DNA of 64,000 bases from Candidatus Magnetocorallium paracelense (GCA_029001845.1 JAREWP010000083.1:1-64000), one strand, 5' to 3'. Counted from the stretch's first letter, positions 53,335 to 62,880 are shown. Numbers and translations are program-made. The notes: generated by a model from the letters alone, not told the origin.

Positions 53335-55283
53335 ATATCACTGAAAGTTACAGGTACCCTGGATCTGCTCCTTTTCAAGATACAGTCCATGATCGTCTTA
53401 TATTTTTTGGAAGAGAAGAAGAGGGCAAGCTCCTTTTTCATATGATTTCAAGCGAGCGGCTGCTTGTGCTTTTTGCGCGTTCAGGTATTGGTAAGACTTC
53501 TTTAGTGAACGCGGGCTTAATGAAACCATTGAGAGATAACAATTTCATTCCAATCTCCGTTCGCTTTAATAATACGGATGAGTCTCCGATAGAATCGATT
53601 TATTCGGCGATGGATTCTTTAAAAATAGAGGGTAAAGGTTTTTATTTTAAAGGTAATAAAACCAGTTTCTGGCATTTTTTTAAGACATCTGAATTCTGGT
53701 CCCAAGATGATAAATTAATGACACCACTTATTATACTTGATCAATTCGAGGATTTTTTTATCTTCCACTCAAAAGAGAAACGTGGAGATTTTATAGAGCA
53801 GCTTGCTGGTCTTTTAGGAGACAAGCCACCAAAAGAGGTAACGGAGTTGCTGAAAACAGGTAAATCTTCTCTTAATACCGATAGTCCTGAAGTAAAAGTA
53901 TTAATTGCTATTAGGGAAGACTATCTTGCATCCATGGATGAAATGTCCATTAAAATTCCGCTCATTCTCCATAGTCGATTTAGGTTATTACCCTTAAGTC
54001 GTGAACAGGCGGAGATATCCATTATTAACCCTGGAGAGCTGGAAGATTCACAAATTAAATCAAATCCGCTTATTTTTGATCAAAAAGCAACAACATCTAT
54101 CCTGGATTTTTTATGCAAACGTCATGAGAGGGGCCAAACATATATAGGCGATGAAGTAGAGCCATTTCAATTACAATTACTGTGTAATTATATTGATAAA
54201 AAAACAGAAAGTGACAGAGAAAAACGTGAGGTTGATTCGGAAAGTCTTGTTGGCGAAAATGGAGAAAAGAGGATGGAGAAGATTTTGGAAGGGTTTTACG
54301 AAAGACAATTGAAAAGTAGGGGAGGGATATGGAAGAGAAGAAGGCTAAGCAGATTATGCGAAAAGGGTTTAATAAATACGACTAACCAAAGGTTAAGCCT
54401 TGAGGTTGGTGAGATTAGCAGGATATATGGTATTCAGAAAAAGGAACTTGAGGAGCTTGTTAATGCCCGTCTCTTGCGTGCTGATCACCGTGTGGGAAGC
54501 GTGTATTATGAATTATCTCATGACACAATTGTAAAACCTATAAAGGCCCATCAAAACAAGCATTTTATACAAAATTTTAAGTACGGCTCAGTGATGGCAC
54601 TCGTAATAATTATAATTCTAACAGGAGTATTATTTAAATATAATAAAAGTTATGACTCTCTATTATCAGATAATTTAATTAGTCTTGGTGATAAGAATTT
54701 AGAAAGAGGTGAATTTAAAGAAGCAGAGGAGAATTATTTAAAAGCTTTTAACCTTTATAGTAACAAGCGCGAAATTTACAATAAATTGATTACTTTATAT
54801 GAGTTAGAGGAAAAAGAAGATAGAGCATTTGGAATTTATATGAAATTGGAAGCTGCACTAAGAGAAGAAGTACAAAACGCCCCTAATAACATTGATATTT
54901 ATTATCAATTAGGGACTGTATTGTTTAAATTAAGGAAATATACAGATGCTATAGATGTATACGATAAAATAATAGAATTTGATTCTGACAATGAGAACGC
55001 TTACTTGGAAAAAGGAATAATTTACTTCACCTTGGAAAAATATGATGAGGCGATAAGGGAGTATAGTAAAGCAATAGAAATTAATCCTAACAATGAAATT
55101 GCTTATAGTAAGTTAAGCGATAGCTTCTTTCTCTTAGGTAACATTGAGGACGGCTTGGAGCAGGCACTAAAAGTATCTGAGTTTGAATCTCAGCGTAATG
55201 TTCTTAGTGATGCTGCATATGAGATGGGACGTCTCGCAGATGAGCTTGAATATAGCTTAAACTCAAAGTCAACAACTCGGTAG
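53331..55283 (+). CDS. nSTAND1-type ATPase with membrane segment and TPR repeats
   Basis: A 650-residue protein. P-Y-P-G-type start (Y-R-Y-P-G-S-A-P-F), then F-F-G-R-E-E-E, is the entry motif of nSTAND1 NTPases. Walker A is A-R-S-G-I-G-K-T-S (49-57), Walker B is L-I-I-L-D-Q-F-E-D-F-F, and V-L-I-A-I-R-E-D-Y is the sensor strand. A winged-helix part ends L-S-H-D-T-I-V-K-P-I. One hydrophobic helix (about 420-441) is followed by TPR repeats (about 450-620; A-Y-L-E-K-G-I-I-Y-F-T-L-E-K-Y-D-E-A). STAND ATPases act as sensors that oligomerise on a trigger. The ATGA overlap with the SIR2/TIR gene means coupled translation. Probable sensor/switch of the operon. Confidence 0.87.
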   Translation: MNITESYRYPGSAPFQDTVHDRLIFFGREEEGKLLFHMISSERLLVLFARSGIGKTSLVNAGLMKPLRDNNFIPISVRFNNTDESPIESIYSAMDSLKIEGKGFYFKGNKTSFWHFFKTSEFWSQDDKLMTPLIILDQFEDFFIFHSKEKRGDFIEQLAGLLGDKPPKEVTELLKTGKSSLNTDSPEVKVLIAIREDYLASMDEMSIKIPLILHSRFRLLPLSREQAEISIINPGELEDSQIKSNPLIFDQKATTSILDFLCKRHERGQTYIGDEVEPFQLQLLCNYIDKKTESDREKREVDSESLVGENGEKRMEKILEGFYERQLKSRGGIWKRRRLSRLCEKGLINTTNQRLSLEVGEISRIYGIQKKELEELVNARLLRADHRVGSVYYELSHDTIVKPIKAHQNKHFIQNFKYGSVMALVIIIILTGVLFKYNKSYDSLLSDNLISLGDKNLERGEFKEAEENYLKAFNLYSNKREIYNKLITLYELEEKEDRAFGIYMKLEAALREEVQNAPNNIDIYYQLGTVLFKLRKYTDAIDVYDKIIEFDSDNENAYLEKGIIYFTLEKYDEAIREYSKAIEINPNNEIAYSKLSDSFFLLGNIEDGLEQALKVSEFESQRNVLSDAAYEMGRLADELEYSLNSKSTTR

Positions 55284-55331
55284 AGATTTCCATGCTTTAA
55301 GTAAGTGCTGAGTAAAATAATACTTAATACT

Positions 55332-56554
55332 ATGATTGAATCCATAACAGTAAAATCAGTAGCAAGCTTTGATGAGCATACCGGAATCAAATTGGATGAG
55401 CTAAAGAAGGTCAACTTTATTTATGGCTCGAATGGCAGTGGCAAGACAACAATCTCTAACTTTCTCGCAGATGAGAACAATTCACTTTTCAACAAATGTG
55501 TACTACAGTGGAAAGGATATCTCCCTCTAAAACGTTTAGTTTACAATAAAATGTTCCGGGAAAAAAATTTTCGGAAAAGGCGCAATTGACGGCGTGTTTA
55601 CTCTTGGGCATGCTACAAAAGAGGTTTTAGATTTAATAAAGAGCAATCAAAAGAAGCTATCTGAGTTTAAAAGCGAGGCTCAGGAAAGGAAGGCAGCCTT
55701 AGAGTCACTAAAGGAACAGAAAACACAAGAAGATAAAGCCTTCAAGGAACTTGCCTGGACAAGTATATACAAAAAGTATGAAGTAGATTTTAAAGAGGGT
55801 TTGAGAGGATGTCTGCAAAAGGAAAGCTTTAGTCAAAACCTCATTAACGAGTTCGAAGTCAATACATCCGAGACTTTAGATATTGAGGTATTAAGAGAAA
55901 AAGCCAAAACGATTTTTCACGAAAAACCTATAGAGTTACCTACTATTCCAAACATTAACGCAGACATTCTTTTTCCCATCGAAGACGATGAAATCTGGGC
56001 TAAGAATATTGTAGGAAAATCTGATGTAGATATCTCTAAGCTAATTCAGGAATTGAACATCGATGACTGGGTTAATCAAGGTCGTAACTATATTCATGAA
56101 AATGACATATGCCCTTTTTGTCAGAAAAAAACTATTTCTGACGAATTCAAAATACAACTTGAAAACTACTTTGATAACTCATACGCAAAATCAATTGATA
56201 GGCTAAAGAAGCAAACTTCTGCTCATGAATCCATCATTAATAAGGTCAGTAGGGAGCTACAGCGACACAAATTATTGGATTCTGAGAAAAGTCAACAAGC
56301 AATCTTCCATACAGGCATATGGTATGGACAATCCAATTCAGACATCATATGATCTGCTGTGGAAAGAGATTAGAGACTGGGATAAATCCTCCGCTGTCTC
56401 AATTCAAAATACAATGAGGAGAATCATTGAGAATTACTTCAAGATTCTTGGGAGATATGGAGACGATGATCTGGTTAATCATTTCTCAACAAAAGAAGAA
56501 AAAGATATATGCCAATCAATAACCGCGGTCTGTATCTTAAAAAACAGAAAATAA
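55332..56554 (+). pseudogene. Decayed AAA_13 (PrrC/RloC-like) ATPase gene
   Basis: Starts at ATG 55332: V-K-S-V-A-S-F then Y-G-S-N-G-S-G-K-T-T-I-S, a Walker A of AAA_13/RloC-type ATPases. A one-base excess in the AATTTTC run near 55567-55571 shifts the frame: the other frame resumes F-G-K-G-A-I-D-G-V-F-T-L-G-H-A and continues to a zinc-like I-C-P-F-C-Q motif. Near 56265 it jumps to another frame reading N-Y-W-I-L-R-K-V-N-K-Q-S-S-I and S-I-Q-N-T-M-R-R-I-I-E-N-Y-F-K-I-L-G, a C-terminal family block. The part with the ABC signature and Walker B is deleted, and the end is truncated. So it cannot make an active ATPase. It sits 48 bp after the nSTAND1 gene. Confidence 0.78.
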
Positions 56555-56731
56555 GGGACTCCACACCCTTTGATTTTGCGGATTGCTTGTGATACACTTA
56601 TTAGGAAACTATATGAGACTGAAATATAAGTAACTTTTAGGTGAATAGACTGAAGATAACGACACGTGTTAACAAGAAAAAATGTTCGTCCTTAATTTAA
56701 GTTTATCGAAAATTATTATATGATGGCATAA

Positions 56732-58252
56732 ATGGCAAAGAGATACTTTAATACATCAGGGCCGAATAATCCTGAAAAACACTATACCTGTATGAGAGAA
56801 GGGTTAATCGAAAAAGGGCTGAATTTTGTAAAAGACGAACGTTACTTTACGATCTGGTCACCGAGGCAGAGCGGGAAGAGTACCTATTTCAGGCTTCTTG
56901 CCAAGAAACTGGAGTGCGAGGGGTATAAGGTTACTCATATCAATGTTGAGAATTTCCAGGATGCAACAAAAGATATATTCTTGAGACATCTGGGGAAGGA
57001 GCTAAAAAATGGATACGGACTGGATCTGAAATTCGATGCCTTTTCTGATTTATTCGACAAAATAAAAGACGTAAGCGGAGTTAACTGCGTATTCATTATA
57101 GATGAGATAGAAGGGTTAAATGAGGAGATATTTAATCAATTTCTTCATACTATCAGGAACCTTTACCATTCAAGGGAAGAACATTGCATGAAGAGTGTGA
57201 TCCTTGTGGGAGTAAGTAATATCACAGGGATTGCAGAGGACAGCGCCTCACCATTTAACATCGCAGATACACTTGAGGTGCCCTATTTTACAAAAGAGGA
57301 GGTATATGAGCTTCTTGACAGGCATGAGGAGGAGACAGGGCAGCGGTTTGAGGAGAGAGTACAGGAGAAGATATACAGTATAACCTCCGGCCAGCCCGGA
57401 CTTGTGAATGGATTTAGTTACAAACTTGTTGAGATGTGCGTGGGAAGGGAAGAGATTCTCTATGATGATTATCTTATAATTGAAGATTGGTATTTAAAGG
57501 TAGTGATTGATAAAAATATAGCCAATGTAATAAGTAAGGCAAAGAAGTACAGAGATTTTGTTGAGAGGTTGCTCTTCAGGGAAGAGAGTATAGAGTTTGA
57601 TATAGAGAGGGAATCAATAAAGTTTTTACACGCCAATGGAGTCATAAACAGGGATAAGGACGGATATGTGGAATTTAGGGCGCCTTTATATAAAAAGAAG
57701 CTTTATAGAGCCTTTTATCCTCATGTAAACGGGGACATGGAGAGAGAAAAATTTTTTATTAAGGGATTATTGCTCTATATCAGAGAAGACGGCGCTATAG
57801 ACTTCGATAGGTTAATAGATAATTTTAAAGAGTATGTAAAAAGGAGGAGCTTCAGATACTTCAGGGAAAAGGATGAAGAGACGGGAAAGTTTAAACAGAT
57901 AAAGGAGGCGACTTTAGTTTATACCTTTGAGACCTATATCCAGAGTTTTATCCAGAGTCTTGGAGGTAAAAGCTATCTTGAAGCGCATACGGGTTTAGGA
58001 AGGAGCGATCTGATAATCAATGTAAACAACCGAGAATATGTGGTAGAGGCAAAAATTTACAGGGATGAGATAAGGTTTGAAAAGGGGAAAAAGCAGCTTG
58101 CCTATTACTGTGACAATATTAATATAAAAGAAGGGATATATCTTGTATTTGTTCCGAGTGAAGTGGAGATAGTAAAAGAGGGAAAAGATGAGATAAAGGG
58201 TGTTTTAGTCAGAACATATATTGTGAGATATGATGAGGAGAAGGATTTCTGA
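56732..58252 (+). CDS. AAA ATPase with C-terminal PD-(D/E)XK-like motif
   Basis: A 506-residue protein. Residues 1-30 (F-N-T-S-G-P-N-N-P-E-K-H-Y-T-C) and Walker A W-S-P-R-Q-S-G-K-S-T-Y-F match the AAA-like family (PF14516-type), with Walker B C-V-F-I-I-D-E-I-E-G-L. The C-terminus has G-R-S-D-L-I-I-N-V-N-N-R-E-Y-V-V-E-A-K-I (Asp428, Glu439-x-Lys441 by my count), which fits a PD-(D/E)XK nuclease core. A winged-helix-like middle part carries Y-K-K-K-L-Y-R-A-F-Y-P. Role unknown; ATPase-nuclease pairs are common in defence regions. Start ATG 56732 has no good RBS. 177 bp after the AAA_13 relic. Confidence 0.8.
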   Translation: MAKRYFNTSGPNNPEKHYTCMREGLIEKGLNFVKDERYFTIWSPRQSGKSTYFRLLAKKLECEGYKVTHINVENFQDATKDIFLRHLGKELKNGYGLDLKFDAFSDLFDKIKDVSGVNCVFIIDEIEGLNEEIFNQFLHTIRNLYHSREEHCMKSVILVGVSNITGIAEDSASPFNIADTLEVPYFTKEEVYELLDRHEEETGQRFEERVQEKIYSITSGQPGLVNGFSYKLVEMCVGREEILYDDYLIIEDWYLKVVIDKNIANVISKAKKYRDFVERLLFREESIEFDIERESIKFLHANGVINRDKDGYVEFRAPLYKKKLYRAFYPHVNGDMEREKFFIKGLLLYIREDGAIDFDRLIDNFKEYVKRRSFRYFREKDEETGKFKQIKEATLVYTFETYIQSFIQSLGGKSYLEAHTGLGRSDLIINVNNREYVVEAKIYRDEIRFEKGKKQLAYYCDNINIKEGIYLVFVPSEVEIVKEGKDEIKGVLVRTYIVRYDEEKDF

Positions 58253-58313
58253 TTGTTGGTTAAAATACGAAGGGGTATGTCGGCTGGGTTGAGGAACGAA
58301 ATCAAACAACACA

Positions 58314-59483
58314 ATGAATTCCGAAGTAACCGTATTGATTGCAGCAAGAAACTCCGAAACTACCATTGCCAGGGCTGTTGCGTCTGCAATGAAGGAGTCT
58401 CCCGCTGAAATTCTTCTTATCGACGATTTCTCTGAGGACAATACAGTAAGAGAGGCCAAATCCGTCTCCGATGGCAGACTCAGGGTCGTCTCACCTCCTA
58501 AACACGGAACTCTGGGGTTTACAAGGCAGTTCGGATTGAATGAGGTTAGGACTACTTTTGGAATATTATTGGATTCCGACGATGAGTTTATAGAGGGACG
58601 TGTAAATAATATGGTTAATCGCCTTAAAGAAGATGGGACAGACTTTGTCAGCGACGGCGCTGAACTTATCGACGGTGCAACCGGCAGGAAAATCGGACTT
58701 TTGCATATCCCCTCTTTTCTCTTTCCTTACAAACTCCAGGCTCGCCTCTTTGAGAGAAATTATCTGCCCGGAAGCGGTTTTGTCGGATTCAGAACCAAAA
58801 GCGCGCTGAAAGCGGGCTACGATACTGAACTCCACGGCCCTGAGGACTTTGGCTTTCTTTTAAGAGCAGTCGCAAGAAGAGCAGGTTTCAGTCTCATGGA
58901 AGATATCGGATACCGTTATTACGAATATCCCGGAAGTATTTCAAGAAAGATCGGAAAACAGCGGGAGATGTACAAAAAAGCTCTCTTAAAGCACGACTAC
59001 GAGAATGTTCGGGTTCTCTATAAAGAGGCAGGACACACAGAATGGGTCACATCATGGGGGCTTGTGTTTATGGCTACGTACAGGCAGGAGTATGCCATGG
59101 CTTTGGGATTTTTAAATGAAGCAGTGGCCATAACAAATAATACCACTAAAGTAGTCGAACCGGATGGACCATACCCTTTCAGAGAAGACTGGCGCATAGC
59201 CTTTCACGAAGGCACGCTCAATTTACTCCTTGGAAATATCGAAAAAGCGACAGCGTCTCTTGAAAAAGCTATTGAGATTTCCCACAGGCCCGAAGCCGCA
59301 AACAATCTCGGTGTTGCAGAGGCTAAATCGGGAAATTTAAGAAAAGCTCAAACACTCTTTAACAGGGCGGCGGAACTCTCTCCCTCGTATTTGGACGCAA
59401 GGCGTAATATAGAGAATGAAGGAAGTTTCAATATTACAACTCAGCCGATAAGACATCATCCCACAAGAGACAGGTATCGATGA
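58314..59483 (+). CDS. Glycosyltransferase family 2 with C-terminal TPR
   Basis: A 389-residue protein. The GT2 domain (about 1-220) starts V-T-V-L-I-A-A-R-N-S-E-T-T-I, then I-L-L-I-D-D-F-S-E-D-N-T, and I-L-L-D-S-D-D-E-F as the D-x-D metal site; G-P-E-D-F-G-F-L-L-R is the catalytic E-D-x motif near the end. The rest has TPR-like repeats: A-L-G-F-L-N-E-A-V-A, A-T-A-S-L-E-K-A-I-E-I-S-H-R-P-E-A-A-N-N-L-G and A-Q-T-L-F-N-R-A-A-E-L-S-P-S-Y. Similar domain pairing to the gene at 43350-44285. Probably cytoplasmic, possibly modifying a protein. Single gene. Confidence 0.87.
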   Translation: MNSEVTVLIAARNSETTIARAVASAMKESPAEILLIDDFSEDNTVREAKSVSDGRLRVVSPPKHGTLGFTRQFGLNEVRTTFGILLDSDDEFIEGRVNNMVNRLKEDGTDFVSDGAELIDGATGRKIGLLHIPSFLFPYKLQARLFERNYLPGSGFVGFRTKSALKAGYDTELHGPEDFGFLLRAVARRAGFSLMEDIGYRYYEYPGSISRKIGKQREMYKKALLKHDYENVRVLYKEAGHTEWVTSWGLVFMATYRQEYAMALGFLNEAVAITNNTTKVVEPDGPYPFREDWRIAFHEGTLNLLLGNIEKATASLEKAIEISHRPEAANNLGVAEAKSGNLRKAQTLFNRAAELSPSYLDARRNIENEGSFNITTQPIRHHPTRDRYR

Positions 59484-59663
59484 GAGAAAACAGTTTTTTA
59501 GTTAATAAGCTATTTTCCTGAACCCACAGCCGGACTGTTTGGGAAACAACCCCTACATTAGGCGCTTCTTTGAATTTCCAATACATTAAATCGGCGGCCT
59601 CTCCGGCTACATCTTCTGTAAACCTGCATAAAAGAAAATTCCTTATAAATTTAGTATTTGAAC

Positions 59664-59818
59664 CTAAAAAAAGCATTTAGCCATCAGCTATCAGCTTTTT
59701 AATTGCAACACTTACGGTTCTAAATACATTCACCCGTAAGGTGAAGCTTATTATTGGCATAGGATCAATACTTTCTTTTGCTGAAGGCTGATCGCTGATA
59801 GCTGACTGCTGTTTTTTT
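59664..59818. repeat. Dispersed palindromic repeat, family A (full copy)
   Basis: Same orientation as 17361-17507. Starts CTAAAAAAAGCATTTAGCCA, contains ATTGCAACACTT, CACCCGTAAGGTGAAGCTTA and ATCAATACTTTC, and ends GATAGCTGACTGCTGTTTTT. The spacer 59484-60041 has no gene. Confidence 0.88.
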
Positions 59819-60041
59819 ATCTTTTTATCAAAAACAAGAGCTAGCCCTAAATAGAAATATAAATACAAAAATTATTTGTAGCTGCTCAAGTAGACAGACA
59901 GAATGTGATCGATAAAAAATCTAAAGTGTCATCTATGTGACAGAAGAAAATTTTTTTTGGAGTTATAATAAAACATTCATAAAGGACGAATACTACCAGG
60001 ACACTTAAATTTCAAGTTATTACTCAAAAGGAGGGAGCGCT

Positions 60042-60608
60042 ATGAGAAATTTCTTAAATTTAATTTTTTCCGTTTCATTTTTGTCCGTTTTTGTCGTTTC
60101 AGATATCAATGCAAATACTATGCAACATAATTACGAAGGCAAAGGAAAGATAGTGCAGGCGATGTATGGCGACAAAAAGATGACTTACAGGTACGACGGT
60201 AGCGGCAATTTGCTTTTAATCACCAGAGACAGTATGCAACAACCTGCACTCGATATCACGGCAAACAACTCCAGCGACCCGATTACCGTTACATATAATG
60301 ATACAATAACTCTTCTCCTGTCGCTTGCTCCGGGAGCATTTTACGGAGAATTTGTCGATTGGTGGCTTGTTGCAAAGTACAGAAACAGCAAACTCTACTA
60401 TAATGTGGAAAAAGACTCCTGGATAACCGGCGAAACCGTTGCCTTTCAGGGTATGATGCTCAACAATGCGCCCTTTAATCTGCTGAAAATTACAGGATTA
60501 CCGCCGGGCCGGTACAATTTTGATTTTTCGATCGATACAAACATGAACGGTAAGATGGATGAAGGCCGCATATATTCGGATACAGTTGTTGTAAATATTA
60601 CGGAATAA
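60042..60608 (+). CDS. Secreted protein of unknown function
   Basis: A 188-residue exported protein with a signal peptide (about 1-25, ending I-N-A). It has one RHS/YD-like stretch, M-T-Y-R-Y-D-G-S-G-N-L-L, and a region F-V-D-W-W-L-V-A-K-Y that I remember from Deltaproteobacterial secreted proteins. D-T-N-M-N-G-K-M-D-E-G resembles a dockerin/EF-hand calcium loop. AAAGGAGG precedes the ATG. No enzymatic motif. Possibly a surface or matrix component. A single gene between repeats. Confidence 0.7.
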   Translation: MRNFLNLIFSVSFLSVFVVSDINANTMQHNYEGKGKIVQAMYGDKKMTYRYDGSGNLLLITRDSMQQPALDITANNSSDPITVTYNDTITLLLSLAPGAFYGEFVDWWLVAKYRNSKLYYNVEKDSWITGETVAFQGMMLNNAPFNLLKITGLPPGRYNFDFSIDTNMNGKMDEGRIYSDTVVVNITE

Positions 60609-60662
60609 ACAACCATAATCCTCTGTATCACCACAAAGCATGAAAATCATTCAAAATAATTC

Positions 60663-60762
60663 GTAGGGGCGAATCTGTGTGTTCGCCCCGGCCGGCGTGC
60701 GATTGGTCCGATGCGTTTGAACGTTTGCTACCGCCGGGGCAGACACACAGGTTTGCCCCTAC
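60663..60762. repeat. Palindromic repeat with GTAGGGGC arms
   Basis: GTAGGGGCGAATCTGTGTGT (60663 on) and ACACACAGGTTTGCCCCTAC (ending 60762) are about 30-bp imperfect arms (25 of 30 pair) around a GC-rich loop. A diverged single arm lies at 38117-38150 after family B copy 2. Just upstream, at 60630-60650, is a small inverted fragment of family B (ACCACAAAGCATGAAAATC). Confidence 0.8.
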
Positions 60763-60975
60763 ATTTTTTTGTTTATTTTCGGTGTAAAACATCCCCCTAT
60801 ACTATTTCTCTTCTTTGTTTTTTTAGTATTATAAGAGTAGGATTCCTTTTTTCAATCACAATTTTTTAGACATGACTCATGAATGACTTACAGTCGTCAT
60901 TCCGGAGACGCTTGTCTCGGACTCTGATCAGTAAGCCGGTTAAATCTGTCAAACGAATACGAGCCAAACAGTAAC

Positions 60976-62679
60976 ATGAAAAGCAAAATATTGATAATAG
61001 ACGACGAAGAGGTTGTTATAAAGGCAGTTAAAAAGCATCTCGATGATCGGGAGTATGAGATTTTGTCTGCCGGGAACAGCAAAGAAGGACTGGAACTCTT
61101 TAAAAAAGAACATCCCATCTTGATTATCCTTGATCTGAAGATGCCTGCCATGGATGGTGTCACCTTTCTAAGGAAGATCAAACTCACTCTGTCCGCTTCA
61201 TGCGCGGTAATTGTGTTGACAGGGCGCGGAAGTGACGAAGAGATGGAAGAATGTTTCAAAATGGGGATAAGTTCTTTCCTTAAAAAACCATTTAATGCCG
61301 TAGAATTAAAAGGCGTTGTGAGAAGCGCTATCGCTCTTAAGCGAACGGAAGAAAAATTTCGATCTACTCTTGAAGCTATACTGAAAGGCATAAAGGACGG
61401 CATTGTAACCATAGACAAAGATTTAAATGTCATAGAAATAAATGAGGCCTTTTGCACGATTTGGAACTGTACACGCGAGGATGTGCTTAATAAACCTTTT
61501 TCCTTTTTAACAAAGCGGTTGGCCATATCGGATTGTTTTGACACTATCGAAGTAACAATTAAAGAAAAACAGTCAGTAGAAATGCATAACATTAAATGCA
61601 GACTTCAAAACAATATTAATAAAATTGTTTCTATTATTACTTTTCCCCTTATAAATCAGTTTGGCGGCTTTGACGGTTGTGTTCTTGTCATAAAAGATGA
61701 AACACATATTGCTGCAATGGAAAAAGTATTGAAAGAAAGGCATGGTTTTTATAAAATTATCGGCAAAAGTAAGCGTATGCAGGAGGTTTACTCTCTTATA
61801 GAAAACTTGTCAAATGTAAAAACCTCTGTTCTTATAACAGGTGAAAGCGGCACCGGCAAAGAGTTGGTTGCCGAAGCCATACATTACGGAGGAGAGCGTG
61901 GCAGGCGCGCCATCGTCAAAGTAAATTGTTCGGCCCTTTCCGAGCATCTCCTTGAGAGCGAATTATTCGGACATGTGAAAGGCGCTTTTACAGGCGCCTT
62001 AACAAACAAAGAAGGCAGATTTCGAAAGGCTGACGGCGGCACGATTTTCCTTGATGAAATCGGAGATATCTCTCCTAAAATTCAATTGAAGCTCCTACGT
62101 GTTTTACAGGAGAAGGAATTTGAACCTGTTGGTGATACAACACCTGTGAAGGTGGATATACGCATTATAGCAGCGACAAATAAAGAGTTAAAGAAAAAAG
62201 TTCAGGCAGGAGAGTTTAGAGACGATCTGTTTTACAGGTTAAAAGTCGTTGAGTTGGTGCTGCCCCCCCTGAGAGAAAGAAGAGAAGATATACCTCTTTT
62301 AACGGAGCATTTTATAAGGAGATTCGATCATACCCTTGGAAAAAGAATAACAGGCATATCCGACGATGTGCTAAAAATATTTATGGATTACTCCTGGCCC
62401 GGAAATGTAAGAGAGTTCGCTCATACAATAGAGCATGCCTTTGTCGTTTGTAATAATGAAGTCATTACTATCGATGATCTTCCTTTGGACCTCAGGGAAT
62501 TTTATCATTCCAATGTCTATCACCGTAATGATAATAAAAAGCTTGAAAAAGGTAAAATAATAGAGGCGCTAAAAGAGACAGGCTGGAACAAAGCCGGAGC
62601 TGCAAGACTTCTGGGCGTTACGAGAAGAACGTTATATAAAAAAATGGAGCAATACAATATAGAAGCAAACAATGAATGA
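60976..62679 (+). CDS. Sigma-54-dependent response regulator (REC-PAS-AAA-Fis)
   Basis: A 567-residue NtrC-type activator. REC domain (about 4-118) with phospho-accepting Asp53 in I-L-D-L-K-M-P, Asp9/Asp10 and the Lys in L-K-K-P-F. PAS domain (about 128-245). AAA+ domain (about 262-480) with Walker A G-E-S-G-T-G-K-E and the sigma-54-contacting G-A-F-T-G-A, plus I-F-L-D-E-I-G-D (Walker B). C-terminal Fis-type HTH (A-A-R-L-L-G-V-T-R-R-T-L-Y-K). When phosphorylated it should activate RNA polymerase with sigma-54. No kinase is adjacent; the orphan kinases in this window are candidates. No sigma-54 promoter was convincingly found nearby. Confidence 0.93.
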   Translation: MKSKILIIDDEEVVIKAVKKHLDDREYEILSAGNSKEGLELFKKEHPILIILDLKMPAMDGVTFLRKIKLTLSASCAVIVLTGRGSDEEMEECFKMGISSFLKKPFNAVELKGVVRSAIALKRTEEKFRSTLEAILKGIKDGIVTIDKDLNVIEINEAFCTIWNCTREDVLNKPFSFLTKRLAISDCFDTIEVTIKEKQSVEMHNIKCRLQNNINKIVSIITFPLINQFGGFDGCVLVIKDETHIAAMEKVLKERHGFYKIIGKSKRMQEVYSLIENLSNVKTSVLITGESGTGKELVAEAIHYGGERGRRAIVKVNCSALSEHLLESELFGHVKGAFTGALTNKEGRFRKADGGTIFLDEIGDISPKIQLKLLRVLQEKEFEPVGDTTPVKVDIRIIAATNKELKKKVQAGEFRDDLFYRLKVVELVLPPLRERREDIPLLTEHFIRRFDHTLGKRITGISDDVLKIFMDYSWPGNVREFAHTIEHAFVVCNNEVITIDDLPLDLREFYHSNVYHRNDNKKLEKGKIIEALKETGWNKAGAARLLGVTRRTLYKKMEQYNIEANNE

Positions 62680-62754
62680 TTGAGCAAAACCGCAGACTTA
62701 GGATCGAGTCAGGTTAATGCAATTCCTTTTAAATCTCCTATCCCCTTTCAAATT

Positions 62755-62880
62755 TATCTTTACCCACATTTTTTACCAGCCACCGGGGGTAAGGGCTGAT
62801 GGTCTCAAATACCTTGGTCTTAAAGGTTTAACGTTATTCCCGTGATCCCTTTAGCGGGAATCCGGCGTTCTTGAACACCT
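62755..62880. repeat. Inverted second copy of the composite repeat
   Basis: TATCTTTACCCACATTTTTT and ACCAGCCAC (62755-62783) mirror 47129-47156 with one substitution and one extra base. AAAGGTTTAACGTTATTCCCG (62834-62854), with a small hairpin TTAGCGGGAATCC after it, mirrors 47074-47094. The 592-bp spacer up to napG has no gene. Confidence 0.7.
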
